Counted from the first letter of the stretch, positions 34,055 through 44,006 are shown. The stretch is 64,000 nucleotides of DNA from Ornithinimicrobium sufpigmenti (GCF_004322775.1 NZ_CP036403.1:2294001-2358000); one strand, 5' to 3'. Program-made: numbers and translations. The notes: generated by a model from the sequence alone, not told the origin.

Positions 34055-35440
34055 TCAGATCGGTGTCCCGCGCCAGTCCGGGGGGTCCGACGGGTGCAGC
34101 TGAGGGTCGTCGTGGCGCAACGAGCGGACCGGTCCGGGCCCGGTCGACGGTCCCTCGAAGCGGACCGTCACCACACCCCGGCCGGCGCCCCAGACCCACC
34201 CGGGGCCGTGCACCTCGTGCACGACGTCGTCGCCGGGCCGCCAGCCGGGCGCGTCCCGGCCCCTCGCGACGGGCGGCACCTCGACCTCCGACACGGTCTC
34301 CACAGCCCCGAGGGCGTCCGGCAGCTCCACGGGCAGCTCGGCCGCGTAGAGCGGACCCTCGAGGGTGAGCTCGTCCTGCGCGTGTGCGGTCAGGCCCGCC
34401 ACACCCAGACCCAGCAGCCGCAGACCCGGGCTCACGTCGAGCGAGCCGAGCAGCCGCCGACCCTCGCGCAGGATCACGGCGGCGTCACCGGTGGCGAACG
34501 GCAGCGTCCCCGACCGCGTGTGCGTCGTGAAGTCCCCCTCCCGCGCCTTGACGGTGATCGTCCGGGCGAAGACCGCGGCCTTCGCCAGCCGGCCCGCCAG
34601 TCCGGCCGCCATCTGCCGCAGCTCGCCCTCCAGCACGGCCCGGTCGGTGATGTCGGTCTCGAAGGTCTGCTCCACCGAGATCGACTTCGCCTCGCGCTCG
34701 ACCACCACCGGTCGGTCGTCCTCGGCGCGCGCCAGTCGGTGCAGGCCAGCGCCGTGGGCCTGGCCGAAGATCGCGACCAGGTCGGCCTCGCTGACCCGGG
34801 CCAGGTCGGCGACGGTGTCCACCCCGAAGCTGTGCAGCCGGGACGCGGTCGCCGGCCCGATCCCCGGGATCGCCCGGGTGGCCAGCGGGTACAGCGCCGT
34901 CAGCTCCTCCCCCGGCCGGATGACGGTCACGCCGGCCGGCTTGTCCATCTCGCTGGCCAGCTTGGCCATCATCTTGCTCGTCGCGACCCCGATGGAGGCA
35001 GTCAGACCGCCGGTCTCCTCCGCGATCCGGGCGAGCAGACCGGCGCACCACCGCTCCATCTCCTCCCCCGCCCAACCGGGCGCCTCGGGTGAGGCCGCCA
35101 GGTCCACATACGCCTCGTCCACCGAGACCTGCTCCACCAGGGGTGAGCGCTCCCGCAGCAGATCCATCACCACGCCGGAGCTCTTGCGGTAGGCCGCGAA
35201 CCGCCCCGACAGGTATGCCGTGCCCGGGGGGCAGCGGCGCCGCGCCTCGTGCATCGGCATCGCCGAGCGGGCGCCGTAGACCCGTGCCTCGTAGGAGGCG
35301 GTGGACACCACGCCGCGAGCTCCGAGTCCTCCGACGACGACCGGACGCCCCCGCAGCGAAGGCTTGTCCCGCTGCTCGACGGCGGCGAAGAAGGCGTCCA
35401 GATCCAGGTGCAGGATCCGACGCTGCTCGTCGGAGGGCAT
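34055..35440 (-). CDS. dinB: DNA polymerase IV (Y-family translesion polymerase)
   Basis: 461 residues. ILHLDLDAFFAAVEQRD carries the first catalytic Asp and the steric-gate Phe region; VSTASYEARVYGARSAMP is the fingers; VEQVSVDEAYVDL has the catalytic Asp-Glu. LAGSIGV-like strand and IPGIGPATASRLHSFGVDTV (helix-hairpin-helix thumb) and a little-finger domain follow. The C-terminal 60 residues are an extra tail without a visible beta-clamp motif. DinB copies damaged templates and is often SOS-induced; I see no LexA box. Confidence 0.95.
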   Translation of the reverse strand: MPSDEQRRILHLDLDAFFAAVEQRDKPSLRGRPVVVGGLGARGVVSTASYEARVYGARSAMPMHEARRRCPPGTAYLSGRFAAYRKSSGVVMDLLRERSPLVEQVSVDEAYVDLAASPEAPGWAGEEMERWCAGLLARIAEETGGLTASIGVATSKMMAKLASEMDKPAGVTVIRPGEELTALYPLATRAIPGIGPATASRLHSFGVDTVADLARVSEADLVAIFGQAHGAGLHRLARAEDDRPVVVEREAKSISVEQTFETDITDRAVLEGELRQMAAGLAGRLAKAAVFARTITVKAREGDFTTHTRSGTLPFATGDAAVILREGRRLLGSLDVSPGLRLLGLGVAGLTAHAQDELTLEGPLYAAELPVELPDALGAVETVSEVEVPPVARGRDAPGWRPGDDVVHEVHGPGWVWGAGRGVVTVRFEGPSTGPGPVRSLRHDDPQLHPSDPPDWRGTPI

Positions 35441-35531
35441 GAGGCCACTGTGCCACGGCGCCGCCGTGCCCCGGTCCGCCGGTGGGGACGGCGTCGGCGG
35501 TGCTCGGCATGAGCGCCGGTCCGGCCCTGGC

Positions 35532-35537
35532 TAGGCT
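35532..35537 (+). promoter_or_regulatory. -10 hexamer TAGGCT of PEBP-like gene
   Basis: Exactly 6 bases before ATG at 35544; leaderless. Confidence 0.5.
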
Positions 35538-35543
35538 GCCGAC

Positions 35544-36074
35544 ATGGATCTTTCGCGCACCCTGCCCCCGCACCCGATCGAGCACCTGCCGGCTGCCCCG
35601 GCGCAGCTGGAGGTGCGCAGCGAGGACTTCGAGGACAACGGTCCGCTGCCCAGGAGCGCCGGTTTCGGCTTCGGCAACACCTCGCCGCAGCTGTCCTGGT
35701 CCGGCGCCCCCGACGGCACCAGGTCCTACCTGCTGGTCTGCCACGACCCCGATGCCCCCGTCCTCGGCGGCTTCATCCACTGGGCCGTCCTGGGCCTGCC
35801 CGCCGACGTGACCTCGATCCCGGCCGGTGCCGGGGAGTTCGGCAACCAGTTCGGCGAGGGCGCCGTCACCCTGCAGAACGACTACGGCACCAAGGACTTC
35901 GGCGGCGCCGCGCCCCCGGAGGGCGACGGCCCCCACCGCTACGTCTTCACCGTGTGGGCCCTGGACACGGACCGGACCGGCCTGGACGGCTCGGCCTCGG
36001 TCGCCAAGGCGCAGTTCGCCACCCTGGGCAACGTCCTGGCCCGCGGCCACCTCACCGGCACCTACGAGCTGTGA
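35544..36074 (+). CDS. YbhB/YbcL-family PEBP-like protein
   Basis: 176 residues. The phosphatidylethanolamine-binding-protein anion site is visible: LVCHDPDAPVLGGFIHW (D-P-D-A-P plus His) and GPHRYVFTVWALD. N-terminal FGFGNTSPQLSW is also typical. Biochemical role in bacteria is not established. Its stop overlaps the next start (GTGA). Confidence 0.9.
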   Translation: MDLSRTLPPHPIEHLPAAPAQLEVRSEDFEDNGPLPRSAGFGFGNTSPQLSWSGAPDGTRSYLLVCHDPDAPVLGGFIHWAVLGLPADVTSIPAGAGEFGNQFGEGAVTLQNDYGTKDFGGAAPPEGDGPHRYVFTVWALDTDRTGLDGSASVAKAQFATLGNVLARGHLTGTYEL

Positions 36075-36607
36075 GTCTGCGCTGGGTCCCTGCCCTGGAG
36101 CGTCCCGACCTACTCGCGGCACCCGTTCTGGCAGCCGTGCACGGTATGCCGTCCGACCTCGCCACCCAGCTGCAGGTCGCCGAGATCGACCCCGACCACG
36201 CCGACACCGCGGTGCTCGTCGAGCAGACCGGCATGGCGATGGAGGACATGGCCAACTGCATCGTCGTCTCCGGCACCCGGGCGGGCGAGGAGCGCGTCTG
36301 CGCCGCGCTGGTGCTGGGCCACACGCGCGCCGACGTCAACAAGGCGATCCGCAAGCTGCTCGACGTCCGCAAGGCCTCGTTCATGGCGATGGACGAGGCG
36401 GTCCAGCGCACCGGGATGGAGTACGGCGGGATCACGCCGTTCGGCCTGCCCGACGCCTGGCCCGTGCTCGTCGACTCCCGGGTCGGTGACCGCGAGTCGA
36501 TCGTCATCGGGTCGGGCCTGCGCCGCAGCAAGCTGCGACTGCCGGGCTCGCTGGCGGCGCAGCTGCCCGGTGCCCGAGCGGTGGAGGGCCTGGCGCTGGG
36601 GGCCTGA
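36071..36607 (+). CDS. YbaK/EbsC-family aminoacyl-tRNA deacylase
   Basis: 178 residues, GTG start overlapping the upstream stop by 4 bases. TRADVNKAIRKLLDVRKASF contains the catalytic Lys region of YbaK/ProX editing domains and GGITPFGLPD is the diagnostic loop. Such proteins hydrolyse mischarged tRNAs, for example Cys- or Ala-tRNAPro. The free-standing domain is normal length. Confidence 0.88.
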   Translation: MSLRWVPALERPDLLAAPVLAAVHGMPSDLATQLQVAEIDPDHADTAVLVEQTGMAMEDMANCIVVSGTRAGEERVCAALVLGHTRADVNKAIRKLLDVRKASFMAMDEAVQRTGMEYGGITPFGLPDAWPVLVDSRVGDRESIVIGSGLRRSKLRLPGSLAAQLPGARAVEGLALGA

Positions 36608-36613
36608 CCGTCC

Positions 36614-37468
36614 TCAGGAGCGAGGGCGGACCGCCCAGAAGGCAACCGCAGAGGCGGCCGCGACGTTGAGGGAGTCCACTCCCCCACCCATGGGGATCCG
36701 CACGACGACGTCGGCCGCCTGGACGGTGCTGCGCGAGAGCCCGTCCCCCTCGGTCCCGAGCACCAGCGCCAGGCGCTCCGGTGGCTCCCGCTCGAGGTCC
36801 TCGAGGGTCACTGCATCGTCGGCCAGGGCGAGGGCCGCGACGGTGAACCCCATACCCCGCAGGGTCGCGACGCCGGCGGGCCACGGGTCGATCCGCGTCC
36901 ACGGCACCTGGAAGACCGTGCCCATGGAGACGCGGACCGCCCGGCGGTAGAGCGGGTCGGCGCAGCGCGGCGTCACCAGGACAGCGTCGACCCCGAGGGC
37001 CGCGGCCGAGCGGAAGGCCGCCCCGACGTTGGTGTGGTCGACGATGTCCTCCAGAACGGCCACCCGCCGGGCGCCGGCGAGGACCCGCTCCAGGGGCAGG
37101 GGCGCGGGGCGCTGCATCGCCGCCAGCACCCCGCGGTGCAGGTGGAAGCCGGTCATCGCCTCGGCGACCTGAGGAGCCGCGACGTAGACGGGCGCTCCCT
37201 GCTCGTGGGCCCTCGCCAGCAGGTCCGGCCACTCCTCCACCCAGCGGGGTGTCATCAGCAACGAGCGCAACCGGTGCCCTGCCGCGAGAGCCCGGCGGAT
37301 CACCTTGTCCGACTCGGCCATGAACAGGCCACGCTCCGGCTCGACGACCCGGCGCAGCGCCACGTCGGTGAGCGAGAAGTAGTCGCGCAGGTGCTCTGCG
37401 TGAGGGTCCTCCACCCAGGTGCAGCCCGGGGGCAGCGCACCAGGGGCGGGCCTCGGCTCCTGCACCAT
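36614..37468 (-). CDS. TrmH/SpoU-family RNA 2'-O-methyltransferase
   Basis: 284 residues from ATG at 37468, which overlaps the upstream stop (TGATG). An N-terminal substrate-binding domain (about 1-110) precedes the SPOUT knot. Motif 1 is LEDIVDHTNVGAAFRSAAALG (N-x-G-A/R), motif 2 LVLGTEGDGLS and motif 3 IPMGGGVDSLNVAAASAV, all characteristic of TrmH enzymes. They methylate ribose in rRNA or tRNA. It ends an operon with a TauE permease and an ABC ATPase. Confidence 0.9.
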   Translation of the reverse strand: MVQEPRPAPGALPPGCTWVEDPHAEHLRDYFSLTDVALRRVVEPERGLFMAESDKVIRRALAAGHRLRSLLMTPRWVEEWPDLLARAHEQGAPVYVAAPQVAEAMTGFHLHRGVLAAMQRPAPLPLERVLAGARRVAVLEDIVDHTNVGAAFRSAAALGVDAVLVTPRCADPLYRRAVRVSMGTVFQVPWTRIDPWPAGVATLRGMGFTVAALALADDAVTLEDLEREPPERLALVLGTEGDGLSRSTVQAADVVVRIPMGGGVDSLNVAAASAVAFWAVRPRS

Positions 37469-38232
37469 CAGTCGACCAGGAGGTTGATGATCGCCACGGT
37501 GCCGATGAGCACGATCACCGCGCGCAGCAGGTTGGGGTGCATCGCGCGGCCGACCCGGGCGCCGATGACGCCGCCCATGAGCGAGCCGATGGAGATCAGC
37601 AGCACGATCGTCCAGTTGATGACACCAGGGGCCACGATGAGGAAGACCACCGCCGCGACCAGGTTGACGATCATCCCCAGCACGTTCTTGATCCCGTTGA
37701 TCTGCTGGATGCCCAGCGGCAGCAGGATGCTCATGATGCCCAGCAGCAGCACGCCCTGGGCGGCACCGAAGTAGCCGCCGTACATGCCGGCGACGAGGAT
37801 GCCGAGGATCAGCACGACCCATCGGCCGGGGGTGAGGTGGTCGGCGTGCTGGTTGGCCGCCCACTTCGACAGGCGAGGGCCGAAGACGACGAGCAGCAGG
37901 GCGATGAGGATCAGGATGGGCACGATCGCCTCGAACGCCGCCGGCGGCAGCACGAGCAGCAGCACCGCGCCCAGGACCGACCCGGCGAAGGAGGCCGGCG
38001 CCAGCCTGCGCACCATGGGTCCCAGGGTGCGCAGCTCGTGCCGGTAACCCCAGGCACCGGCCATCCCGCCCGGCACCAGCCCGAGGCTGTTGGAGACGTT
38101 GGCAGACACGGGCGGGTAGCCGAAGAACAGCAGGGTCGGGAAGGTCACCAGGGTCCCGCTGCCGACGATCGTGTTGATCGTGCCGGCGGCCAGACCGGCC
38201 AGGATGATCGCGACGACCTCGAAGACGCTCAC
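37468..38232 (-). CDS. TauE/SafE-family permease
   Basis: 254 residues from GTG at 38232, chosen because GTGA overlaps the stop of the upstream ABC gene. Seven to eight transmembrane helices; IVGSGTLVTFPTLLFFGYPP and GMYGGYFGAAQGVLLLGIM are the two repeated signature loops. The family exports sulfite or organosulfur anions, though many members are uncharacterised. Confidence 0.88.
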   Translation of the reverse strand: MSVFEVVAIILAGLAAGTINTIVGSGTLVTFPTLLFFGYPPVSANVSNSLGLVPGGMAGAWGYRHELRTLGPMVRRLAPASFAGSVLGAVLLLVLPPAAFEAIVPILILIALLLVVFGPRLSKWAANQHADHLTPGRWVVLILGILVAGMYGGYFGAAQGVLLLGIMSILLPLGIQQINGIKNVLGMIVNLVAAVVFLIVAPGVINWTIVLLISIGSLMGGVIGARVGRAMHPNLLRAVIVLIGTVAIINLLVD

Positions 38233-39035
38233 CGGGTCGGTGCGTCGCCGGGCTCGGCGGCGCGGGCCGACCACCGGTGCCCGTGGCGGTCCACCACGAG
38301 CGGTATGTCGAAGGCCCGGCTGAGGTTCTCGGCCGTCAGCGTGAGCTCGAGAGGGCCGGCGGCCACAACCTCACCGTCGCGCAGCAGCAGGATGTCGGTG
38401 AAGCCGGGCGGGATCTCCTCCACGTGGTGGGTCACCAGGACCATGGCGGGTGCCTCGATGTCCTGGGCCAGGGCACTCAGCCGCCCGACGAGGTCTTCTC
38501 TTCCACGCAGGTCGAGCCCGGCGGCGGGCTCGTCGAGGAGCATCAGCTCCGGGTCGGTCATCAGCGCCCGGGCGATCTGGACCCGCTTGCGCTCCCCCTC
38601 GGAGAGGGTGCCGAACCGCCGCTGCGCCAGGTGGGCCACCCCGAGCGCCTCGAGCAGCTCGGCGGCACGCTGCTCGTCGGACTCCTCATACTCCTCCCGC
38701 CAGCGGCCGAGCACGCCGTAGGCGGCGGTGACGACGACGTCGCTGACCCGCTCCTCCTCGGGGATCCGTTCGGCGACGGCGGCGCTGGAGACCCCGATCC
38801 GGGGTCGCAGCTCGAAGACGTCCACGGTGCCGAGCACCTCACCCAGCACGCCGGCGACCCCGGTCGTCGGGTGCATGCGGGCAGCGGCCAGCTGCAGCAA
38901 GGTCGTCTTGCCGGCACCGTTGGGCCCGAGGACGACCCAGCGCTCCCCCTCCTCCACGGACCAGTCGACGTCCTTGAGCAGGTCCGTGGTGCCACGGCGC
39001 ACACCGACGCCGGCGAATTCGAGGACATCGCTCAT
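38229..39035 (-). CDS. ABC transporter ATP-binding protein
   Basis: 268 residues, one nucleotide-binding domain. Walker A is LGPNGAGKTTLL, signature LSEGERKRVQIARAL and Walker B LMLLDEPAAGLD, with H-loop VTHH. The only membrane partner nearby is the TauE-like protein, which is not an ABC permease. The ModF/YlmA-like type works without a dedicated permease, so the function is open. First gene of a three-gene coupled operon. Confidence 0.85.
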   Translation of the reverse strand: MSDVLEFAGVGVRRGTTDLLKDVDWSVEEGERWVVLGPNGAGKTTLLQLAAARMHPTTGVAGVLGEVLGTVDVFELRPRIGVSSAAVAERIPEEERVSDVVVTAAYGVLGRWREEYEESDEQRAAELLEALGVAHLAQRRFGTLSEGERKRVQIARALMTDPELMLLDEPAAGLDLRGREDLVGRLSALAQDIEAPAMVLVTHHVEEIPPGFTDILLLRDGEVVAAGPLELTLTAENLSRAFDIPLVVDRHGHRWSARAAEPGDAPTR

Positions 39036-39106
39036 GGCTGGTCACTCTAGTCTTTGCCGGTCGGCCGGCTGCGCAGGGGACGCACGCACCGCGCGAGACG
39101 GTCTTC

Positions 39107-39112
39107 TACCAT
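39107..39112 (+). promoter_or_regulatory. -10 hexamer TACCAT
   Basis: Exactly 6 bases before ATG at 39119. Confidence 0.5.
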
Positions 39113-39118
39113 CGGCGC

Positions 39119-39883
39119 ATGTCCGAGCACGCCCTGCCCGCCAGCGTCCGGGTCGCCCTGTGGGCGACCGAGTCGTTCGCCGACGGCTCCTCGCTGCTCA
39201 ACCTGCCGCCGAAGGCCCTCCCAGGGATCGACCTCGTCCAGGGGCTCATCGCCCCGCTGACGGCCTGGCGCGACCTGGGCGAGCCGGCCGTCCTGGTCGC
39301 GCTGCCCCGTCCGGGTGCCCTGGGCGGCCTGCCCTCGGGCACGCCCGAGCTGCTGGCGGCCGCGACCGCCGCGCAGGAGTGCGTGCTGGCTCCGGGTCTG
39401 GGCTCGGTGCTCGTCCCCCGCCTGGAGACCTACGGGCCGGAGGGTGACCAGGGCTGGTCAGCCCGGTGGGAGTCGTTCGACGCGCAGCCCATCCCCGTGC
39501 ACCGCGTCGAGGCACTCGACCTCGGCCAGACCGAGCTCGTGCTGCGTCAGGAGCTGGCCGTGCTCACCGAGGAGCTGCTCCGGGTCGGGGCGCCTCCGCT
39601 CGCGGCCGAGGAGGGGATGCGCGGGCTGCGCCGGCGCATGTCCTCGGGGCACGGACCGTGGGGCCTGCCGGGCGGTCTGCCGCCCCGGGTGCTGCGCGTC
39701 ATCGACCTGGCCGGCACGGTCCTGGCCCTGGCCGACGCCGGGCTGGAACCCGGGCAGGAATCGGTCGACGTCAGCTCCACGGGCCGCCGCGCCGTCCTGC
39801 TCTCGCGGCTGCGGGACCTTGCTACCGCCGCGCTGGCGGACGCGGCCAACGTCGGCGCGCTGCACCTGTCCCGCCGGCCCTGA
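39119..39883 (+). CDS. Conserved actinobacterial protein of unknown function
   Basis: 254 residues, no signal peptide or membrane segment. Ala/Leu-rich alpha-beta protein with SVRVALWATESFADGSSLLNLPPKALPG at the front, LGQTELVLRQELAVLTEELL in the middle and a helical end. I do not recognise a catalytic motif. Monocistronic and leaderless; intact. Confidence 0.75.
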   Translation: MSEHALPASVRVALWATESFADGSSLLNLPPKALPGIDLVQGLIAPLTAWRDLGEPAVLVALPRPGALGGLPSGTPELLAAATAAQECVLAPGLGSVLVPRLETYGPEGDQGWSARWESFDAQPIPVHRVEALDLGQTELVLRQELAVLTEELLRVGAPPLAAEEGMRGLRRRMSSGHGPWGLPGGLPPRVLRVIDLAGTVLALADAGLEPGQESVDVSSTGRRAVLLSRLRDLATAALADAANVGALHLSRRP

Positions 39884-39910
39884 GCAGCCCGCGCCGGCGG
39901 GGTCAGCTGC

Positions 39911-41308
39911 TCAGCCGAAGAAGCCCACGTAGAGCATCGCGCCGACGAAGACGGCACCGAGCGCGAAGAGCAGCACCGTCGTGTAGCCGAGGATCTCCCG
40001 CAGCTTCAGCCCCGCGATGGCCAGCAGCGGGATGGCCCAGAAGGGCTGGATCATGTTGGTCCACTGGTCGCCGTAGGCGATCGCCATGATCGCGATGTCC
40101 GGCGCCACGCCGAGGGACTCCCCGGCCTCCAGCAGGATCGGGCCCTGGACCGCGACCTGCCCACCACCGCTGGGGACGAAGAAGTTGACCACGCCGGCAG
40201 AGAGGAAGGCCAGCAGCGGGAAGGTCTGCGCGGTGGAGATGCTGACGAACCACTCCGAGAGCACCGCGATCAGCCCGGTGCCGCCCATGATCCCCATGAT
40301 CCCGGCATACAGGGGGAACTGCAGCAGGATCTCCCCGACGTTCGAGGCCGCGGCCTTGGTCAGGGCGATGAGCTCGAACGGGTGGCGCACCAGCAGCAGG
40401 ATGAGGGTGAGGAAGGACCAGTTGACGATGTCGAGGGTCAGGCCGCCGCCGTCACGGAAGTGCAGGAACAGGTACCACACGAGCAGCAGCCCGGGCAGCA
40501 GCGTCAGCAGGCGGCTGGCGTCCAGCCGGTCGGCCGGGGTCTCGACCGGGTAGGTGGCGGGCGCGCCGTCCTCCTCGTCGCTCACCGGCATGGCCGTGAC
40601 CTGCTCACCCTTCTTCGGCGCCATCAGCGCCATCGTCAGGCCGATGACGACCACGGAGATGATGACTGTGACGATGTTCCACGTCGCGAAGGTGGTCTGC
40701 GTGATGGGGACCACCTCGCCGCCCAGGTACGGCTCCAGGAAGCTCCCGGGGGTGGCCGCCGTCAGCGGACCGGACCCGGAGTAGCCCATGTGCCAGATCG
40801 CCATCCCGGTGTAGCCACCGGCGATGAGCAGGGGAAAGTGCACCTGCTCCCCGCGGGCGGTGTACTGCCGGGCCACCTCCTTGGACAGCAGCGCGCCGAC
40901 GACCAGGCTCAGACCCCAGGTGATGAGGCCCGAAAGCGCGGTGATGACGGCGACGAAGACATAGGGGGCGACCCGGCCCTTGGGGATGCCGCCCAGCCGG
41001 CGCAGCAGCTTCTGCATCGGCGTGGTGTTGGCCAGGATGTAGCCGAGCAGCAGGATCAGCGCCATCTGGGTCATGAACGCAAGCAGGCCGGCCAGACCGT
41101 CCCCCCACGACTTGACCACCTCGGTCGGCCCGGCGTCGGTCAGGAGCAGGGCGCCGATCATCACCACGAAGGTGAGCACCAGGGCGAAGACCAGCGCCGA
41201 GGGGATGAAGCGCTCGACCACGGCGTTGATCGGACGCATGAGGCGGGAGGAGGACCCACCGTTCCGGTCGCGTGGTGGCGACGGCGACGGCGGAAGGGTG
41301 CTGCTCAT
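39911..41308 (-). CDS. AtoE-like short-chain fatty acid transporter
   Basis: 465 residues with about 12 transmembrane helices. MTQMALILLLGYILANTTP, GGYTGMAIWHMGYSGSGPLT and FVPSGGGQVAVQGPILLEAG are the conserved membrane-loop motifs of the AtoE (TIGR00366) family, which imports short-chain fatty acids such as acetoacetate or butyrate. No ato/CoA-transferase genes are nearby. Confidence 0.9.
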   Translation of the reverse strand: MSSTLPPSPSPPRDRNGGSSSRLMRPINAVVERFIPSALVFALVLTFVVMIGALLLTDAGPTEVVKSWGDGLAGLLAFMTQMALILLLGYILANTTPMQKLLRRLGGIPKGRVAPYVFVAVITALSGLITWGLSLVVGALLSKEVARQYTARGEQVHFPLLIAGGYTGMAIWHMGYSGSGPLTAATPGSFLEPYLGGEVVPITQTTFATWNIVTVIISVVVIGLTMALMAPKKGEQVTAMPVSDEEDGAPATYPVETPADRLDASRLLTLLPGLLLVWYLFLHFRDGGGLTLDIVNWSFLTLILLLVRHPFELIALTKAAASNVGEILLQFPLYAGIMGIMGGTGLIAVLSEWFVSISTAQTFPLLAFLSAGVVNFFVPSGGGQVAVQGPILLEAGESLGVAPDIAIMAIAYGDQWTNMIQPFWAIPLLAIAGLKLREILGYTTVLLFALGAVFVGAMLYVGFFG

Positions 41309-41389
41309 CGGAACTCCTGGGCTCAGACTGGCTCGGGCAGGACGATCACCAGGTGATCGGGACGCCCAGCAGTATGGCGCACACCCGCG

Positions 41390-42622
41390 TCAGGAGGAGG
41401 CGCGCCCTGCGAGGACCTCTCGGTAGACCTCCACGGTCCGCTCGGCGATCGTGCTCCAGGCGAAGCTCTCGACCGCGCGCCTGCGCCCGGCAGCACCCCG
41501 GCGGGCCGCCTCCTGCGGGTCCGAGACCGCCTCCACGACGGCAGCGCCCAGGTCCTCGACGAAGGCGTCCTCGTCGACCGGTGTCCCGGTGCCGTCCGTG
41601 ACCTGCTCGATCGGCACCAGCCAGCCGGTCTCCCCGTCCACGACCACCTCGGGGATCCCGCCGGTCGCCGTGGCCACCACCGCCGCTCCGCAGGCCATGG
41701 CCTCCAGGTTGACGATGCCCAGCGGCTCGTAGACGGACGGGCACAGGAAGACGGTCGCGTGCGACAGCACGGCGATGACCTTGTCCCGGGGCAGCATCTC
41801 CCCGATCCACACCACCGGCGCAGCGCCCTCGCCGCGGTCGGTCCGCAGCTGGTCGACCAGGCCCACGACCTCCCGCTCGATCTCCGGGGTGTCCGGGGCA
41901 CCGGCCAGCAGCACGACCTGCACGTCGTCGTCCAGCTGGCGCAGGGCCCGCAGCAGGTAGGGCAGGCCCTTCTGGCGGGTGATGCGGCCGAGGAAGGCCA
42001 CGGTCCGCGCGTGCGGGTCCAGGCCCCTGGAGCGGACGAAGTCCGCCGCCTGCTCCGAGCGGTCCTGCTGCCACAGCTCGGAGTCGATCCCGTTGTGCAC
42101 CACGTGCACCTTCCCGGGGTCCACGGAGGGGTATGACGCGAGGATGTCCTTGCGCATCCCGGCCGACACCGCGATGATCCCGGCCGCGCCCTCGTAGGCG
42201 ACCTTCTCGGCCATGGAGGAGACGGCATACCCGCCGCCGAGCTGCTCGGCCTTCCAGGGACGCAACGGCTCCAGGCTGTGCGCGCTGACGACGTGCGGGA
42301 TCCCCGCCAGCGCCCCACCGAGGTGGCCTCCGAGGTTGGCGTACCAGGTGTGCGAGTGCACCAGGTCGGCCCCGCCGTCAGCGACGTCGCGCGCCATGAG
42401 CAGGTCCACCCCGAGCGTGCGCAGCGCCGCGTTGGCGTCCTCCAGACCGGGCGGCACGGCATACCCGGTCGTCAGGTCCTCCTCGACCGGGTTGTCGAAC
42501 GCCATCACCTGCACCTGCACCCCGTCGAGGGCACGCAGCGCGCGGGTGAGCTCGGCCACGTGCACACCGGCCCCGCCGTAGATGTGGGGCGGGTACTCAC
42601 GGGTCAGGATGTCGATGCGCAC
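41390..42622 (-). CDS. glgA: Glycogen synthase / maltose-1-phosphate synthase (GT4)
   Basis: 410 residues; GTG at 42622 fixed by a TAGGTT hexamer 6 bases upstream. ILTREYPPHIYGGAGVHVAEL is the N-terminal glycosyltransferase-B signature, FLGRITRQKGLPYLLRAL the second Rossmann start and PSVYEPLGIVNLEAMACG the donor-binding E-x7-E. Divergent arrangement with glgC matches Mycobacterium Rv1212c-Rv1213, where the Rv1212c enzyme (GlgM) makes maltose 1-phosphate from ADP-glucose. That assignment is by context and similarity. Confidence 0.9.
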   Translation of the reverse strand: MRIDILTREYPPHIYGGAGVHVAELTRALRALDGVQVQVMAFDNPVEEDLTTGYAVPPGLEDANAALRTLGVDLLMARDVADGGADLVHSHTWYANLGGHLGGALAGIPHVVSAHSLEPLRPWKAEQLGGGYAVSSMAEKVAYEGAAGIIAVSAGMRKDILASYPSVDPGKVHVVHNGIDSELWQQDRSEQAADFVRSRGLDPHARTVAFLGRITRQKGLPYLLRALRQLDDDVQVVLLAGAPDTPEIEREVVGLVDQLRTDRGEGAAPVVWIGEMLPRDKVIAVLSHATVFLCPSVYEPLGIVNLEAMACGAAVVATATGGIPEVVVDGETGWLVPIEQVTDGTGTPVDEDAFVEDLGAAVVEAVSDPQEAARRGAAGRRRAVESFAWSTIAERTVEVYREVLAGRASS

Positions 42623-42628
42623 GCCACC

Positions 42629-42634
42629 AACCTA
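42629..42634 (-). promoter_or_regulatory. -10 hexamer TAGGTT of glgA
   Basis: Exactly 6 bases before GTG at 42622. Confidence 0.5.
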
Positions 42635-42686
42635 GTCCGCACCGGCCTTGCGGCACTAGCCCTCGCGCACGGCGGCGGAATGAGTC

Positions 42687-42692
42687 TAGGTT
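42687..42692 (+). promoter_or_regulatory. -10 hexamer TAGGTT of glgC
   Basis: Exactly 6 bases before ATG at 42699; same hexamer as the divergent glgA promoter. Confidence 0.5.
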
Positions 42693-42698
42693 GGGCTC

Positions 42699-43955
42699 AT
42701 GGCACTCCATGGCGGCTCGCGGCTCAAGGTCCTGGCGATCGTCCTGGCAGGTGGTGAGGGCAAGCGGCTGATGCCCCTGACCGCCGACCGCGCCAAGCCG
42801 GCGGTCCCCTTCGGCGGCATCTACCGGCTCATCGACTTCGCGCTGTCCAACATCGTCAACAGCGGCTACCTCAAGATCGTCGTGCTGACCCAGTACAAGT
42901 CGCACAGCCTGGACGCCCACATCACCAAGACCTGGCGGATGTCGACGCTGCTGGGTAACTACGTCGCCCCGGTCCCGGCGCAGCAGCGGCTGGGCAAGAG
43001 CTGGTTCGCCGGGTCCGCCGACGCCATCTACCAGAGCCTGAACCTCGTGCACGACGAGCGGCCGGACATCGTGGTCGTGGTGGGGGCCGACCACGTCTAC
43101 CGGATGGACTTCTCCCAGATGGTCCAGCAGCACGTGGAGACCGGTGCGCCGTGCACGGTGGCCGCCATCCGGCAGCCGATCGGGCTGGCGGACCAGTTCG
43201 GGGTGATCGACGTGGACCCGGAGGACCCGCGCCGGATCCGCGAGTTCCTGGAGAAGCCGACGAACCCGGTCGGGCTGCCGGACTCCCCCGACGAGGTGCT
43301 CGCCTCCATGGGCAACTACGTCTTCACCGCGGACGCGCTGGAGCAGGCGGTGCGCGAGGACGCGCTCAACGAGGGCTCGGACCACGACATGGGCGGCGAC
43401 CTCGTGCCGAACTTCGTGGCCCAGGGCGAGGGCTGGGTCTACGACTTCAAGGACAACGACATCCCCGGCGCGGTCGAGCGCGACCGCGGCTACTGGCGCG
43501 ACGTGGGGACGATCGACTCCTACTACGACGCCCACATGGACCTCATCTCGATCCACCCCGTGTTCAACCTCTACAACGAGGCCTGGCCGATCTACACCAC
43601 CTACGGTCCGCACCCGCCGGCGAAGTTCGTCCACGGCTCCGGGGACCGGGTCGGGCACGCCGTCAACTCGGCCGTCTCCCCCGGATGCGTCGTCTCCGGC
43701 GCCACCATCAGCGACTCCGTGCTCTCCCCCCGCGTCAAGGTGCACAGCTTCAGCCACGTCACCGGCTCGGTGCTGATGGACCGGGTCGAGGTCGGCCGGT
43801 CCTGCCAGATCCACCGGGCCATCATCGACAAGGGCGTCTTCGTCCCGGCCGGGGTCCACATCGGCATCGACCACGACCACGACCGCGAGCGGGGCTTCAC
43901 CGTGACCGACTCCGGCCTGGTGGTCGTCGGCAAGGGGACCGTGATCGAGGGCTGA
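42699..43955 (+). CDS. glgC: Glucose-1-phosphate adenylyltransferase
   Basis: 418 residues. [25 protein letters not shown] is split across the nucleotide-binding loop; [11 protein letters not shown] holds the metal Asp and FLEKPTNP the Glu-Lys-Pro sugar-phosphate site. The C-terminal third is a left-handed beta-helix ([20 protein letters not shown]). It makes ADP-glucose for the divergent glycogen/maltose-phosphate synthase. Confidence 0.95.
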   Translation: MALHGGSRLKVLAIVLAGGEGKRLMPLTADRAKPAVPFGGIYRLIDFALSNIVNSGYLKIVVLTQYKSHSLDAHITKTWRMSTLLGNYVAPVPAQQRLGKSWFAGSADAIYQSLNLVHDERPDIVVVVGADHVYRMDFSQMVQQHVETGAPCTVAAIRQPIGLADQFGVIDVDPEDPRRIREFLEKPTNPVGLPDSPDEVLASMGNYVFTADALEQAVREDALNEGSDHDMGGDLVPNFVAQGEGWVYDFKDNDIPGAVERDRGYWRDVGTIDSYYDAHMDLISIHPVFNLYNEAWPIYTTYGPHPPAKFVHGSGDRVGHAVNSAVSPGCVVSGATISDSVLSPRVKVHSFSHVTGSVLMDRVEVGRSCQIHRAIIDKGVFVPAGVHIGIDHDHDRERGFTVTDSGLVVVGKGTVIEG

Positions 43956-44006
43956 GCGGCGCAGGTCTACCCGCGGTGGGCCGTCCCTCCGGCGAGGGTC
44001 GCCGGG